DNA of 64,000 nt from JAAYKT01 sp964408955 (GTDB lineage: Bacteria > Bacillota > Clostridia > Lutisporales > Lutisporaceae). The notes beneath the pieces are model-generated. The model was not told where the DNA came from. It searched no databases and saw nothing but the letters and a program-made list of their open reading frames with translations. Shown here piece after piece: positions 1 to 9,744 of the stretch; the stretch's first letter is position 1; each line of letters opens with the position of its first letter. The stretch lies in assembly GCA_964408955.1 (NCBI GenBank), contig CAYPBK010000005.1:22407-86406 (forward strand), read 5' to 3'. Both the position numbers and the translations under genes were made by a program.

Positions 1-66
1 CTGATTTAAGTGAGTTTCACTCTGATTTTCCTGATGTTGAGTAGGGTGATTAAAGGAGGTTAGAGA

Positions 67-1317
67 TTGTTTAATATAATAAGTTTTATGGAAAACATAG
101 AACAGCAGGGGTCTGATTTTAAAAAGGATTTAAGTTGCCTTAAGATAGATGAGCAATTTGAATTACTTAAGTTTTCCTGCGAAGAATTCTTTCCCGAAGA
201 AGCTATATATAACAAATTTATACTTGCAAAAGAAAATAAGAAACCTTTGGTTATAAAGTATGGTGTCGATCCTTTTTCGATGAGGATTAAAACAGGGGAT
301 ATTCCTCCGTTGGTTCTTTTAAGCAAACTGCAGAGAATGGGGCATAAGGCAGTTATAGTAATTGGGGACTTTACTGCTCTTATAGGAGACCCCTTTTATC
401 CCGATAGTCCTAAAAACCTAAACAAGAAAAAAATTGAAAAGAATCTAAAACAATTAAAGAAACAATTGGAGTATTTATTGGATTTCTCCAGGACAAGCAT
501 AGTTTATAATAGTTCGTGGTTAAATAATATTAAATTTCCGGATTTAATAGAATTAATGAAAAATGTCAGCGTTACAGAATTAATTGCTAATAAAGATTTT
601 AAAAATAAAATTGATAGCAATGAAGAGCTTACTTATGCGAGTTTGATTTATCCATTCATCATGGGTCTTGATTCAATTGAGCTATGTCCGGATATCGAAA
701 TAGGCAAGAACAATCAAATAAGCAGCTTTCATACGTGCAGGTATATGATGGAGGTTTATGATTTAGAATCAGAATTGTTAATGACGACGGCTCAAATACC
801 GACGGAAATGGACTTCTATATTGATTGTAACCCCATTGATGTTTTTAAAAAAATAGGAAAGCTTGATAAAAAGAATGTTATTAGCTGGTATAAGATGCTT
901 ACAGAGGTCAGCCCGAAAAATATAAATCAATTGGATACGCTTATTAATAATTGCGAATTAGATTTGCAGTATGCCAAAGAAGTATTGGCAAAGATATTGG
1001 TTTCAAGAATTCATAATAAAGAAAAAAGTGATAACGCATATTTTGAATATATTAAAGAATTGGTTAAAAAGTCATCTACGCAGGATATCATTATGGTATC
1101 GGGGAGTGTGGGAATTGGAGAATTTATTGCTGCGTCTACAGACCTGACACTATGTGAAACTTGCAAGTCCATTAAGTCCGGCGGAGTTAAAGTCCTTAGC
1201 TGTGACGGAGAATGCTTAGTACCTGTAACAGGATATGATGCAGATATTAAATCCATAGATTTTGATAAGTTTTATATTATTGTTTCGGACAGGCTTATAC
1301 TAAGTATAAAAAAATAA
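67..1317 (+). CDS. Tyrosyl-tRNA synthetase-like protein lacking HIGH and KMSKS
   Basis: The 416-residue product follows the layout of bacterial TyrRS: an N-terminal Rossmann region (GVDPF, then LSKLQRMGHKAVIVIGDFTA), the IYPFIMGLDSIEL / IGKNNQ region matching the TyrRS tyrosine pocket, and a C-terminal S4-like end (SIKSGGVKVLSCDGE). Where TyrRS has HIGH this protein reads KTGDIPP, and no KMSKS-like lysine motif follows LMTTAQIPTEMDF. Both ATP-handling signatures are therefore missing. I infer a non-charging paralogue, perhaps a tyrosine- or tRNA-binding protein or an enzyme with a new ligand. The TTG start at 67 has AAAGGAGG six bases upstream; an internal ATG at 88 is less well placed. No neighbouring gene suggests a pathway. 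Confidence 0.75.
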   Translation: MFNIISFMENIEQQGSDFKKDLSCLKIDEQFELLKFSCEEFFPEEAIYNKFILAKENKKPLVIKYGVDPFSMRIKTGDIPPLVLLSKLQRMGHKAVIVIGDFTALIGDPFYPDSPKNLNKKKIEKNLKQLKKQLEYLLDFSRTSIVYNSSWLNNIKFPDLIELMKNVSVTELIANKDFKNKIDSNEELTYASLIYPFIMGLDSIELCPDIEIGKNNQISSFHTCRYMMEVYDLESELLMTTAQIPTEMDFYIDCNPIDVFKKIGKLDKKNVISWYKMLTEVSPKNINQLDTLINNCELDLQYAKEVLAKILVSRIHNKEKSDNAYFEYIKELVKKSSTQDIIMVSGSVGIGEFIAASTDLTLCETCKSIKSGGVKVLSCDGECLVPVTGYDADIKSIDFDKFYIIVSDRLILSIKK

Positions 1318-1443
1318 ATATGTATTATTAATTAAAAATATTTAAAAAATAGACCGATAATTAAATTATAATTCCGGTTTATTTTTCTTTTTATACAAAA
1401 AGATGCTGTTCATGATTTGTATATTAATATATTTTGTTTAAGA

Positions 1444-1609
1444 TTATTAATATTTGATAAAGATTGCATTGTGGAGAGGCTTAGAATCTGTTAGTGCAGT
1501 GGAGGATTAGTTGCGTCAACTGTTTGAGCGAAGCGAGTTTTGGCGCAACCCGGAACAAGCTTACAGATTATTTGCCATGTAACTCCTGCAATCGTATCAA
1601 ATATAATAA
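1444..1609. repeat. Dispersed ~166-bp element with inverted ends, copy 1
   Basis: The left end TTATTAATATTTGATA (1444-1459) is mirrored by TATCAAATATAATAA (1595-1609), and GATTGCA/TGCAATC continues the pairing inward. A central hairpin pairs GTTGCGTCAA with TTGGCGCAAC. A near-identical copy lies at 42453-42619, with partial copies at 22533, 28998 and possibly 13550. It has no coding capacity, which fits a MITE-like or structured intergenic repeat. Confidence 0.8.
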
Positions 1610-1743
1610 GCTGTACTAGAACTATAGTTGTATATCAACTTTAATGCAAGAAAACGACAAAATTCACTAAAATTCTCTCTATGTTGCATTGGTAAGACGA
1701 ATATGCTATATTCAAGAAAAGCAGTCAAATTTCAAGCTAACAC

Positions 1744-1771
1744 TTGATATGAGGTAGCGGTATGATATAAT
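1744..1771 (+). promoter_or_regulatory. Predicted promoter of tig
   Basis: TTGATA (1744-1749) and TATAAT (1766-1771) are separated by 16 bases and lie about 50 bases before the trigger factor start. This is a plausible vegetative promoter for tig and probably clpP-clpX. Confidence 0.5.
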
Positions 1772-1823
1772 TAAATAGTTAAAAGAAGAACCATTTTAAA
1801 CTTAATATTTTAGGAGGATATTG

Positions 1824-3113
1824 ATGAATTCAAAATTAGAAAAAGTAGAAAATAATATAGCCACATTGGAAATCTCTGTAACCCCGGAGGAACTTGAAGA
1901 GGGCATTATGAAAGCATATTTCAAAAATGCTAAAAGATTCAATATACCGGGTTTTAGGAAAGGAAAAGCGCCTAGATCTCTCATAGAGAAATATTACGGA
2001 GAAGGTGTATTCTATGAGGATGCAATAAATGAAGTATGTCCCGGTGCTTATGATGCAGCAATAGATGAGCATGGTCTTGAGCCGGTTGATAGACCCCAGA
2101 TTGACATTGTTGATATTGAAAGCGGTAAAGGCATGGTCTTTAAAGCTGATGTAACAGTTAAACCCGACGTAACCTTAGGTCAATATAAGAGTATAGAAGC
2201 TCATAAAATAGAGTATAATGTTACAGAAGAAGATATATCCAAGGAATTGGAAACACTGCAAGACAAGAATGCCAGAATAATTGACATTACCGACAGACCT
2301 GTAAAAAACGGGGATAAAACAATTATTGACTTTAAAGGCTTTGTGGATGAAATTGAATTTGAAGGCGGAACAGCAGAAAATTATGAGCTGGTTATCGGAT
2401 CAGGTCAATTCATACCGGGTTTTGAGGAACAGTTGATAGATGCAGAAATTGGCAATGAAATAGAGGTAAAGGTCGGATTTCCTGAGGATTACAGAGCCGA
2501 GAACCTAGCCGGTAAGCCGGCGGTTTTCAAAGTTGTAGTTAAGGAAATTAAAGAAAAGGAATTATTACCTCTGGATGATGAATTTGCAAAGGATGTTAGC
2601 GAGTTTGATACCTTAGAAGAGCTTAAAACAGATATAAAAAATAAAAAGACAGAGGAATCGGAAAAAAAGGCAAAGCGGGAATATGAGGATTTAGTAATAA
2701 GTAAGGTTGTTGAAAATGCAACTGTTGATATACCGGAAATCATGGTAGAAAATCAAATCGATTCAATGTTAAATGATTTTGATTTCCAATTAAGATATCA
2801 GGGATTTGATTTAAATACTTATTTAAAATATATGAATACTACGATGGAAGAGATGAGAAAATCTTATAAGGAAGCAGCGTATAACAGTACTAAAACACAG
2901 CTTGTGCTGGACGCTATTAACGAGGAAGAAAATATTGACGTGAGTGAAGAAGAAATTGACGCAGAAATTGAAAAAACAGCTAAGCATTATAATCAAGAAA
3001 TAGATAAGTTTAAGTCAACCTTAAAGGAAGAAAACATTAAACATATTAGGGAAGGAATTATAATTCAAAAAACAATAGATTTCCTAATAGATAATAGTGT
3101 GTCTAAGCAATAA
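1824..3113 (+). CDS. tig: Trigger factor, ribosome-associated chaperone
   Basis: The product (429 residues, the usual family length) binds at the ribosome exit tunnel and helps nascent chains fold. The N-terminal domain carries the ribosome-docking signature GFRKGKAPRSLIEKYYG near residue 43. An FKBP-type prolyl isomerase domain follows (DKTIIDFKGFVDEIEFEGG, then GQFIPGFEEQL at about 150-245), and a long helical C-terminal chaperone domain ends the protein. AGGAGG at 1812-1817 lies six bases before the ATG at 1824; the TTG three bases earlier is too close to it. clpP follows after 24 bases, the standard Firmicutes arrangement that links folding to degradation. Confidence 0.97.
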   Translation: MNSKLEKVENNIATLEISVTPEELEEGIMKAYFKNAKRFNIPGFRKGKAPRSLIEKYYGEGVFYEDAINEVCPGAYDAAIDEHGLEPVDRPQIDIVDIESGKGMVFKADVTVKPDVTLGQYKSIEAHKIEYNVTEEDISKELETLQDKNARIIDITDRPVKNGDKTIIDFKGFVDEIEFEGGTAENYELVIGSGQFIPGFEEQLIDAEIGNEIEVKVGFPEDYRAENLAGKPAVFKVVVKEIKEKELLPLDDEFAKDVSEFDTLEELKTDIKNKKTEESEKKAKREYEDLVISKVVENATVDIPEIMVENQIDSMLNDFDFQLRYQGFDLNTYLKYMNTTMEEMRKSYKEAAYNSTKTQLVLDAINEEENIDVSEEEIDAEIEKTAKHYNQEIDKFKSTLKEENIKHIREGIIIQKTIDFLIDNSVSKQ

Positions 3114-3137
3114 GTAAACTCAAAAGGAGGTAATAAG

Positions 3138-3722
3138 ATGAGTTTAGTACCAATTGTTGTTGAACAGACAAATAGAGGAGAAAGATCTTATGACATATAT
3201 TCAAGACTTTTAAAAGACAGGATAGTATTTCTGGGAGAAGAGATTAACGATATTACAGCATCCTTAGTAGTTGCCCAATTGTTATTCTTAGAAGCTGAGG
3301 ATCCTGAAAAAGATATCAATTTATATATAAACAGCCCGGGTGGTTCGATATCTGCCGGTATGGCTATATATGACACTATGCAGCATATAAAACCTGATGT
3401 TTCTACTATTTGCGTAGGAATGGCTGCAAGCATGGGAGCTTTCCTACTGGCTTCCGGAGCTAAAGGAAAAAGATACGCCCTCCCTAACAGTGAAGTAATG
3501 ATACACCAGCCTTTAGGCGGTGCAAGAGGTCAAGCCACCGACGTTATTATACATGCGGAAAGACTTATAAGAACTAAAAAAACCTTAAATAAAATTTTAA
3601 GCGAGATAACAGGTCAACCTTTAGAGAAAATAGAAAAGGATGTAGAAAGGGACTATTTTATGTCATCAGAGGAGGCTAAATCTTACGGTATTATTGACGA
3701 AATATTATACAAGAGGAAATAG
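3138..3722 (+). CDS. clpP: ATP-dependent Clp protease proteolytic subunit
   Basis: This is a 194-residue serine peptidase that assembles into a barrel of two seven-membered rings and degrades proteins fed in by ClpX or other Clp ATPases. The catalytic triad is visible as Ser98 (GMAASMGA), His123 (MIHQPLGG) and Asp172 (RDYF), and the NSPGGS oxyanion motif is at about 65-70. AAAGGAGG precedes the ATG. It lies between tig and clpX on one strand with short gaps, consistent with cotranscription. Confidence 0.98.
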   Translation: MSLVPIVVEQTNRGERSYDIYSRLLKDRIVFLGEEINDITASLVVAQLLFLEAEDPEKDINLYINSPGGSISAGMAIYDTMQHIKPDVSTICVGMAASMGAFLLASGAKGKRYALPNSEVMIHQPLGGARGQATDVIIHAERLIRTKKTLNKILSEITGQPLEKIEKDVERDYFMSSEEAKSYGIIDEILYKRK

Positions 3723-3736
3723 GAAGAGGTGTAAAT

Positions 3737-5035
3737 ATGGCCAAATTTGAAGATAAAAAGCAGCTTAAGTGCTCTTTTTGCGGTAAAAATCAAGATCAAG
3801 TAGGAAGGCTCGTAGCAGGTCCCGGTGTTTATATTTGTGACGAATGTATTGAATTATGCCAGGAAATAATTGATGAGGAATTTGAAGATGATATAGATTT
3901 GGAAGTAAAGAACATTCCTAAGCCTAAGGAAATAAAGGAATTTCTGAATAATTATGTTATTGGCCAGGAGGACGCAAAAAAATCCCTGTCTGTTGCGGTA
4001 TATAATCATTACAAAAGGATTAACTTAGAATCGAAATACGACGATATAGAGCTGCAGAAAAGCAATATCGTATTGATAGGACCAACAGGCTCAGGAAAGA
4101 CGCTTCTTGCACAAACCTTAGCTAAAATGCTGAATGTTCCTTTTGCAATAGCCGATGCTACTTCTTTAACTGAAGCAGGATATGTGGGAGAAGATGTTGA
4201 GAATATTCTTTTAAAGCTTATTCAAAATGCGGATTATGATATTGAAAGAGCCGAAAAAGGAATTGTGTATATTGATGAAATAGATAAAATTGCAAGAAAG
4301 TCTGAAAATCCTTCGATTACCAGAGATGTATCCGGTGAAGGTGTTCAGCAGGCTTTATTAAAAATACTCGAAGGTACTGTTGCAAGTGTTCCTCCACAAG
4401 GAGGAAGAAAGCATCCCCATCAGGAATTTATACAAATTGATACAACGAATATTTTGTTTATATGCGGTGGTGCCTTTGATGGGTTGGACAAGATAATCAT
4501 GAACAGAATCGGTAAAAAATCTATGGGTTTTGTTGCCGACATACAATCCAAAGAAGATAAAGATGTTGGCGAAATATTAAAGAACCTTCTCCCAGAGGAC
4601 TTGTTAAAATACGGATTGATACCAGAGTTTGTAGGGAGATTACCGGTACAGGTTACACTAAGCTCATTGGATAAAGATGCTTTAGTAAGAATTTTAACAG
4701 AACCTAAAAATGCTTTAGTAAAGCAGTATCAAAAGCTCTTTGAAATGGATAATGTAGATTTAGTGTTTGACGATGATGCTTTACATGAAATAGCTTTATT
4801 AGCTATGGAAAGGAAAACAGGAGCAAGAGGTCTTAGAACAATTCTCGAAAGTACTATGCTTAATGTAATGTACGAAATACCTTCAAGGGAAGATATAGAT
4901 AAGTGCATAATAACAAAAGAAACAGTAAAGGATCATATGGAACCGATTATCGTGTATTTGGAACCAGGCACAAAAAAGACTCAAAAAAAGCAAACAAAAA
5001 AAAGTAGTAAAACTAAGCGAGACACAGCCTCTTAA
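3737..5035 (+). CDS. clpX: ClpX, ATPase subunit of the ClpXP protease
   Basis: The 432-residue AAA+ unfoldase recognises substrates and threads them into ClpP. The N-terminal zinc-binding domain has Cys12, Cys15, Cys34 and Cys37. Walker A (GPTGSGKT) is near residue 115 and Walker B (IVYIDEID) near 177, followed by the RKSENPS loop region and a C-terminal sensor-2 arginine region (KTGARGLR). The lysine-rich tail (KKTQKKQTKK) is variable in the family. It starts 14 bases after clpP, and an intrinsic terminator overlaps its stop codon, marking the end of the tig-clpP-clpX unit. Confidence 0.98.
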   Translation: MAKFEDKKQLKCSFCGKNQDQVGRLVAGPGVYICDECIELCQEIIDEEFEDDIDLEVKNIPKPKEIKEFLNNYVIGQEDAKKSLSVAVYNHYKRINLESKYDDIELQKSNIVLIGPTGSGKTLLAQTLAKMLNVPFAIADATSLTEAGYVGEDVENILLKLIQNADYDIERAEKGIVYIDEIDKIARKSENPSITRDVSGEGVQQALLKILEGTVASVPPQGGRKHPHQEFIQIDTTNILFICGGAFDGLDKIIMNRIGKKSMGFVADIQSKEDKDVGEILKNLLPEDLLKYGLIPEFVGRLPVQVTLSSLDKDALVRILTEPKNALVKQYQKLFEMDNVDLVFDDDALHEIALLAMERKTGARGLRTILESTMLNVMYEIPSREDIDKCIITKETVKDHMEPIIVYLEPGTKKTQKKQTKKSSKTKRDTAS

Positions 5036-5062
5036 CCGATTGGGAAAACCAATCGGTTTTTC
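5034..5062 (+). terminator. Intrinsic terminator after clpX
   Basis: AACCGATTGG and CCAATCGGTT form a perfect 10-bp stem with a GAAAA loop, followed at once by a T-run. The stem begins inside the clpX stop codon. Confidence 0.92.
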
Positions 5063-5300
5063 TTTATGATGCTAATATATTTCTTCATTCCATCAGAAAA
5101 AGGCACATATCTATAAAAAACATATTTTGTCATATATCTTTCTGTTTTGAACAATTCTATAGCTAAATAACAAAAATAATTGTTTGATTAGGAGTAACTA
5201 TTTTCATTCTTGAAATTTTTAGCAGGCCAAAAAGTGCAGGATAAAATAATATGCTAAGTCAATAATATAATTGACAGAAGTTTTGAAAGGAGGCAATAAT

Positions 5301-7004
5301 TTGTCTCAAACATTTTTTTGGATACAGTTAATCTTTATTGTTTTAATGGGGGCATATTTCATCAATTTGATGAAAAGACAGCAATGCACCAAGGTAGTTG
5401 TTGAAAAAGAGAGTAAAAAAGAAATGGATAAGCTGCAAAAGCTAAGGGATATTAAGCTTAGCAAACCTTTATCAGAGCTTACCAGGCCTTCAAGTTTTAC
5501 AGAAATAGTAGGTCAGGATGATGGGATAAAATCCTTAAAAGCAGCGCTATGCAGTCCTAATCCTCAGCATGTTATAATATACGGACCCCCCGGTGTAGGA
5601 AAGACTGCTGCAGCTAGACTTGTTTTAGAGGTTGCAAAAAAAACACCAAAGACTCCTTTTAGGCAGGATGCAAAATTTATAGAAATGGATGCAACAACTA
5701 TTAGATTTGATGAAAGATGTATAGCAGATTTATTAATAGGTTCCGTACACGACCCGATATATCAAGGAGCAGGAGCCATGGGTAGCGCTGGAGTACCACA
5801 GCCAAAGCCGGGAGCTGTCACCAAAGCCCATGGAGGAGTATTGTTTATAGATGAAATTGGTGAACTTCACCCAATACAAATGAATAAGCTTTTAAAAGTG
5901 CTTGAAGATAGAAGGGTTCTTTTGGAAAGCGCTTACTATAATTCCGAGGATCCAAATATACCCTTTCATATACATGATATATTTCAAAACGGATTACCTG
6001 CGGATTTCAGACTTATAGGAGCTACAACCAGAGGTCCTGAGTCAATACCCCCTGCATTAAGGTCAAGATGCTTGGAAATATACTTTAAATACCTTTCACC
6101 CGAAGAAATAAAAATTGTATGTCAAAACACTATGAAAAAAATATTTTTTGATATGGAAGAAACAGTACCAATAATAATTTCAAAATATGCCACTAACGCC
6201 AGGGAAGCAGTTAATATTTTGCAAACTGCAGTAGGCATTAATATTAACGAAAACAGAAATAAAGTTTCAATAGATGATATTGAGTGGGTTATTAACAGTG
6301 GGCAATATAGTCCAAGGCCAGAAAAAAAAGTAAGCTCCGAACCCCAGGTAGGGTATGTGAACGGTCTTGCCGTTTACGGTCCTAATATTGGTGCAATATT
6401 AGAGATAGAAGCTTCTGCCGTACCATCAGCTAAAGGAAAAGGAAAGCTGGTTGTTACAGGAATAGTTGATGAAGAAGAATTAGGCTCAAACCAAAACAGA
6501 ACAATAAGAAGAAAAAGCATGGCACGCTCCTCTGTTGAAAATGTTTTAACGGTTATAAAAAAGTATTTGAATGTTAACCCTTTTGATTATGATATACATT
6601 TGAATTTCCCGGGAGGAACTCCAATAGATGGACCATCAGCCGGAACAAGTATAGCTGTGGCCATTTATTCGGCTATTGTCAACAGAGCTGTTGATAATAA
6701 GGTTGCATTAACAGGTGAAATATCTATAAGAGGCAAAGTCATGCCTGTCGGAGGGATTGTAGCAAAGCTGGAGGCAGCAAAAATGGCTGGTGCGGAAAAA
6801 GCAATAATTCCGAAGGATAATTACCAGCAGATATTAAATAACATAGGTTTAAAAATAATGCCAATGGAGAATATTCAGGAAGTAATAGAAGCGGCTTTAT
6901 TAAATGCTCAGGGATACAAAAAACTCCCGGTAATTACAGATATAGGATATGTCACGACAAAAAGTGTTGTAGGTAATAGTACTAATATAACCTCTATTCA
7001 ATAA
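5301..7004 (+). CDS. lonB: LonB, membrane-anchored ATP-dependent Lon-type protease
   Basis: The 567-residue protein begins with one membrane segment (about residues 5-25, FFWIQLIFIVLMGAYF), followed by an AAA+ domain with Walker A GPPGVGKTA and Walker B LFIDEIGE. A C-terminal Lon (S16) protease domain has the catalytic Ser446 in DGPSAGTS and Lys489 in GGIVAKLEAAK. It lacks the long N-terminal substrate domain of Lon, as expected for LonB. I chose the TTG at 5301 because AAAGGAGG (5286-5293) is seven bases before it; the in-frame TTG at 5271 has no such site. It sits between clpX and lon in the usual clostridial/bacillar order. In Bacillus LonB is linked to forespore development; that role here is only inference. 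Confidence 0.93.
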   Translation: MSQTFFWIQLIFIVLMGAYFINLMKRQQCTKVVVEKESKKEMDKLQKLRDIKLSKPLSELTRPSSFTEIVGQDDGIKSLKAALCSPNPQHVIIYGPPGVGKTAAARLVLEVAKKTPKTPFRQDAKFIEMDATTIRFDERCIADLLIGSVHDPIYQGAGAMGSAGVPQPKPGAVTKAHGGVLFIDEIGELHPIQMNKLLKVLEDRRVLLESAYYNSEDPNIPFHIHDIFQNGLPADFRLIGATTRGPESIPPALRSRCLEIYFKYLSPEEIKIVCQNTMKKIFFDMEETVPIIISKYATNAREAVNILQTAVGININENRNKVSIDDIEWVINSGQYSPRPEKKVSSEPQVGYVNGLAVYGPNIGAILEIEASAVPSAKGKGKLVVTGIVDEEELGSNQNRTIRRKSMARSSVENVLTVIKKYLNVNPFDYDIHLNFPGGTPIDGPSAGTSIAVAIYSAIVNRAVDNKVALTGEISIRGKVMPVGGIVAKLEAAKMAGAEKAIIPKDNYQQILNNIGLKIMPMENIQEVIEAALLNAQGYKKLPVITDIGYVTTKSVVGNSTNITSIQ

Positions 7005-7222
7005 TACCATTGAAAAATTAGTCACTTTATGGACATGCATAATACTACATAAGGGTATGAACTATAGAGTACTGTAAGATATGGTATGGTTTGTATACTT
7101 TTTCTTTAAATCATATATTTATAAGATTATATTGTGAAAAATTATTGTATATATAAAGCTTACATTTTGGCATGAACGGCACTATATTTCACATTGAATT
7201 AGCATGATTTGACAAAAAATTG

Positions 7223-7251
7223 TTGATTAAAAGGTGGTATAAATATATAAT
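7223..7251 (+). promoter_or_regulatory. Predicted promoter of lon
   Basis: TTGATT (7223-7228) and TATAAT (7246-7251) are 17 bases apart, the ideal spacing for the main sigma factor. The start of transcription would fall just ahead of an inverted repeat in the leader. Confidence 0.6.
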
Positions 7252-7261
7252 GAACTAGTAC

Positions 7262-7360
7262 TATACAACTTCTAAACCCCTTATTGATAACAAAAAAATG
7301 CAAAGAATGCTAATTAAGTGCAATCAAAAAGCAAGCATTGGGGTGTTTAGATGTTATACA
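7262..7360 (+). promoter_or_regulatory. Imperfect inverted repeat in the lon leader
   Basis: TCTAAAC (7271-7277) pairs with GTTTAGA (7345-7351) and CCC with GGG. Weaker complementarity continues outward (TATACAACT against TGTTATACA). It lies between the predicted promoter and the gene, so it could be an RNA stem or an operator. There is no T-run and it matches no riboswitch class I know. Confidence 0.45.
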
Positions 7361-7413
7361 ATTATAGACGTGGCAAAAATGAAATTCATGTATAAGATAT
7401 AGGAGTGATATTT

Positions 7414-9744
7414 ATGTTAAAGACTAATAAGAGTTTGCCACTTCTTCCGCTCCGTGGTTTAAGTATATTCCCCTATATGCTGCTTCATTTTGATGTAGGC
7501 AGGGAAAAATCAGTTAAAGCGTTAGAAGAAGCCATGATTAATGACCAAATGATTTTTCTTGTGACTCAGAAGGATCCGAATACAGATATACCTACTGAAG
7601 AGGATTTCTACAAAGTAGGCACTATTTCTAAGATAAAGCAACTTTTAAAGCTACCCGGTGATACAATAAGGGTTTTAGTTGAAGGCATTGCCAGAGCGGA
7701 GATAAGTTCTGTTGTTTCTGAAGATCCTTTCTTTGTTGTAGAAGTAATTGAATATTCCGGCGTAACAGAAGAAGACATGGAAATCGAAGCATTAAGACGA
7801 AGTGTATCTGATGCTTTTGAAGAATATGTTAAATTAAACTCTAAAATTACGCCTGAAATACTGATTACGATTTCAAGCATTGATGATATTGATAGGTTTG
7901 CAGATATTGTTTCGTCTAATTTAACCATTAAAATAGAATTAAAACAAGAAATATTATCACAATTTGATGTCAGGATTAGATTGGAGAAGCTTTATGCTGT
8001 TCTTTTAAAGGAAATAGAAATATTGGAACTAGAGAGAAAAATCAATAATAGAGTAAGGAAGCAAATTGATAAAACCCAAAAGGAATATTATTTGAGAGAG
8101 CAAATCAAGGCTATGCAAAAAGAATTAGGGGAAAAGGATAGCTTTGAAGAAGAAATATCAGAATATCAGGAAAAGCTTTCAAAGCTCACATTGCCAGAAG
8201 AGGTAGTGAATAAAGTTAATAAAGAAGTTGACAGGCTGTCTAAACTATCTTCAGCTTCTCCGGAGTCCGGAGTTATAAGAACATATCTGGACTGGATATT
8301 TGATTTACCTTGGAATATCGAGACCGAGGATAATCTAGAAATAAAAAATGCAAGAAGAATTCTGGATGAGGATCATTATGGACTGAAAAAAGTAAAGGAA
8401 AGAGTCCTTGAATATTTAGCAATAAGGAAGCTTGCAAACAACATGAAAGGGCCCATACTATGCTTTGTAGGACCCCCTGGAGTGGGAAAGACATCTATAG
8501 CAAAATCAATAGCAAGAGCTATGGAAAGAAAATTTGTCAGAATGTCTCTAGGTGGAGTGAGGGATGAGGCAGAAATAAGAGGGCATAGGAGAACTTATAT
8601 TGGTGCAATACCCGGAAGAATCATTTATTATATGAAACAAGCGGGGACAAAAAATCCATTATTTCTGTTAGACGAAATAGACAAAATGAGCAGTGATTTC
8701 AGAGGGGATCCGGCATCTGCTCTGTTGGAAGTATTGGATTCAGAGCAAAACATAGATTTTAGAGATCATTATATGGAATTACCTTTTGATTTATCCAAGG
8801 TTATGTTTATTACTACTGCTAATTCCATTGAAACTATACCACCGGCGCTTTTAGACAGGATGGAGGTTATAAATATATTTGGCTACACAGAGGAAGAGAA
8901 GCTTAATATAGCGATGAAGCATCTTATGTCAAAGCAAATCAAAGAGCACTCATTAAAAGAAGAAAATATAACTATATCTGAAAAAGCCATAAGAGTAGTT
9001 ATAAACAATTATACAAGAGAGTCCGGTGTTAGAAATTTAGAAAGAGAATTAGCAAACATTATTAGAAAGGCAGCCGCAGAGATAGTTGAAAAAGGGAAAA
9101 AGACTATTAAAGTAAACCCGAATAATGTGAAAAAATTCTTAGGTATTCCTCGATATAGATATGATATTGCAGGAATAAAAAATGAAGTTGGAGTTGCTAC
9201 AGGTCTTGCATGGACTATTACCGGAGGAGATACCTTGTTTATTGAGGTTACAACTATGGCTGGAAGCGGTAAGCTGGAATTAACAGGCCATCTGGGTGAT
9301 GTTATGAAGGAATCGGCAAAAGCCGGACTTAGCTATATCAGATCCCGGTCAGAAAAGTTTAAAATAGATGCGGAATTTAATAAAAAGATTGATATTCATA
9401 TACATGTTCCCGAAGGGGCGACGCCTAAGGATGGTCCGTCAGCCGGCATCACTATGGCCACGGCTTTGATTTCTGCTCTATCAAATATACCTATCAAAAA
9501 AGATGTGGCAATGACAGGTGAAATCACCCTAAGGGGTCGTGTTCTGCCCATTGGAGGATTAAAAGAAAAGGTTTTAGCGGCTAAAAGAGCGGGTATTAAT
9601 AAAGTTTTAATACCAAAAGAAAACGAAAAGGACATAGAAGAAATACCGGCCAATGTACTCAAATCACTGGAAATTGTTCTGGTTGAAAACATGGATCAAG
9701 TCTTGGAACAAGCCCTTGTACGAGGTGATTCTGTTGATAATTAA
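7414..9744 (+). CDS. lon: Lon protease (LonA type)
   Basis: The 776-residue soluble AAA+ protease degrades misfolded and regulatory proteins. The N-terminal LON substrate domain starts LPLLPLRGLSIFPYM; a coiled region spans about 200-300. Walker A is GPPGVGKTS and Walker B FLLDEIDK. The S16 domain carries the Ser676-Lys719 dyad (DGPSAGIT and KEKVLAAKRAG). The ATG at 7414 follows AGGAG by eight bases; a GTG three codons earlier overlaps that site. The next gene, engB, starts inside the last codons of lon, so the two are translationally linked. Confidence 0.97.
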   Translation: MLKTNKSLPLLPLRGLSIFPYMLLHFDVGREKSVKALEEAMINDQMIFLVTQKDPNTDIPTEEDFYKVGTISKIKQLLKLPGDTIRVLVEGIARAEISSVVSEDPFFVVEVIEYSGVTEEDMEIEALRRSVSDAFEEYVKLNSKITPEILITISSIDDIDRFADIVSSNLTIKIELKQEILSQFDVRIRLEKLYAVLLKEIEILELERKINNRVRKQIDKTQKEYYLREQIKAMQKELGEKDSFEEEISEYQEKLSKLTLPEEVVNKVNKEVDRLSKLSSASPESGVIRTYLDWIFDLPWNIETEDNLEIKNARRILDEDHYGLKKVKERVLEYLAIRKLANNMKGPILCFVGPPGVGKTSIAKSIARAMERKFVRMSLGGVRDEAEIRGHRRTYIGAIPGRIIYYMKQAGTKNPLFLLDEIDKMSSDFRGDPASALLEVLDSEQNIDFRDHYMELPFDLSKVMFITTANSIETIPPALLDRMEVINIFGYTEEEKLNIAMKHLMSKQIKEHSLKEENITISEKAIRVVINNYTRESGVRNLERELANIIRKAAAEIVEKGKKTIKVNPNNVKKFLGIPRYRYDIAGIKNEVGVATGLAWTITGGDTLFIEVTTMAGSGKLELTGHLGDVMKESAKAGLSYIRSRSEKFKIDAEFNKKIDIHIHVPEGATPKDGPSAGITMATALISALSNIPIKKDVAMTGEITLRGRVLPIGGLKEKVLAAKRAGINKVLIPKENEKDIEEIPANVLKSLEIVLVENMDQVLEQALVRGDSVDN

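Larger units (their letters stand above)
1318..1823. other. Intergenic region with dispersed repeat and tig promoter
   Basis: This 506-base gap holds no convincing gene. It contains a ~166-bp dispersed repeat with inverted ends (1444-1609) and, close to tig, a sigma-A-type promoter. The rest is A+T-rich sequence in which I see nothing else. Confidence 0.7.
7005..7413. other. lonB-lon intergenic region with promoter and inverted repeat
   Basis: This 409-base gap holds no gene. The first 200 bases are plain A+T-rich sequence. A promoter at 7223-7251 and a large imperfect inverted repeat at 7262-7360 then form what looks like a regulated leader of lon. Confidence 0.6.
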
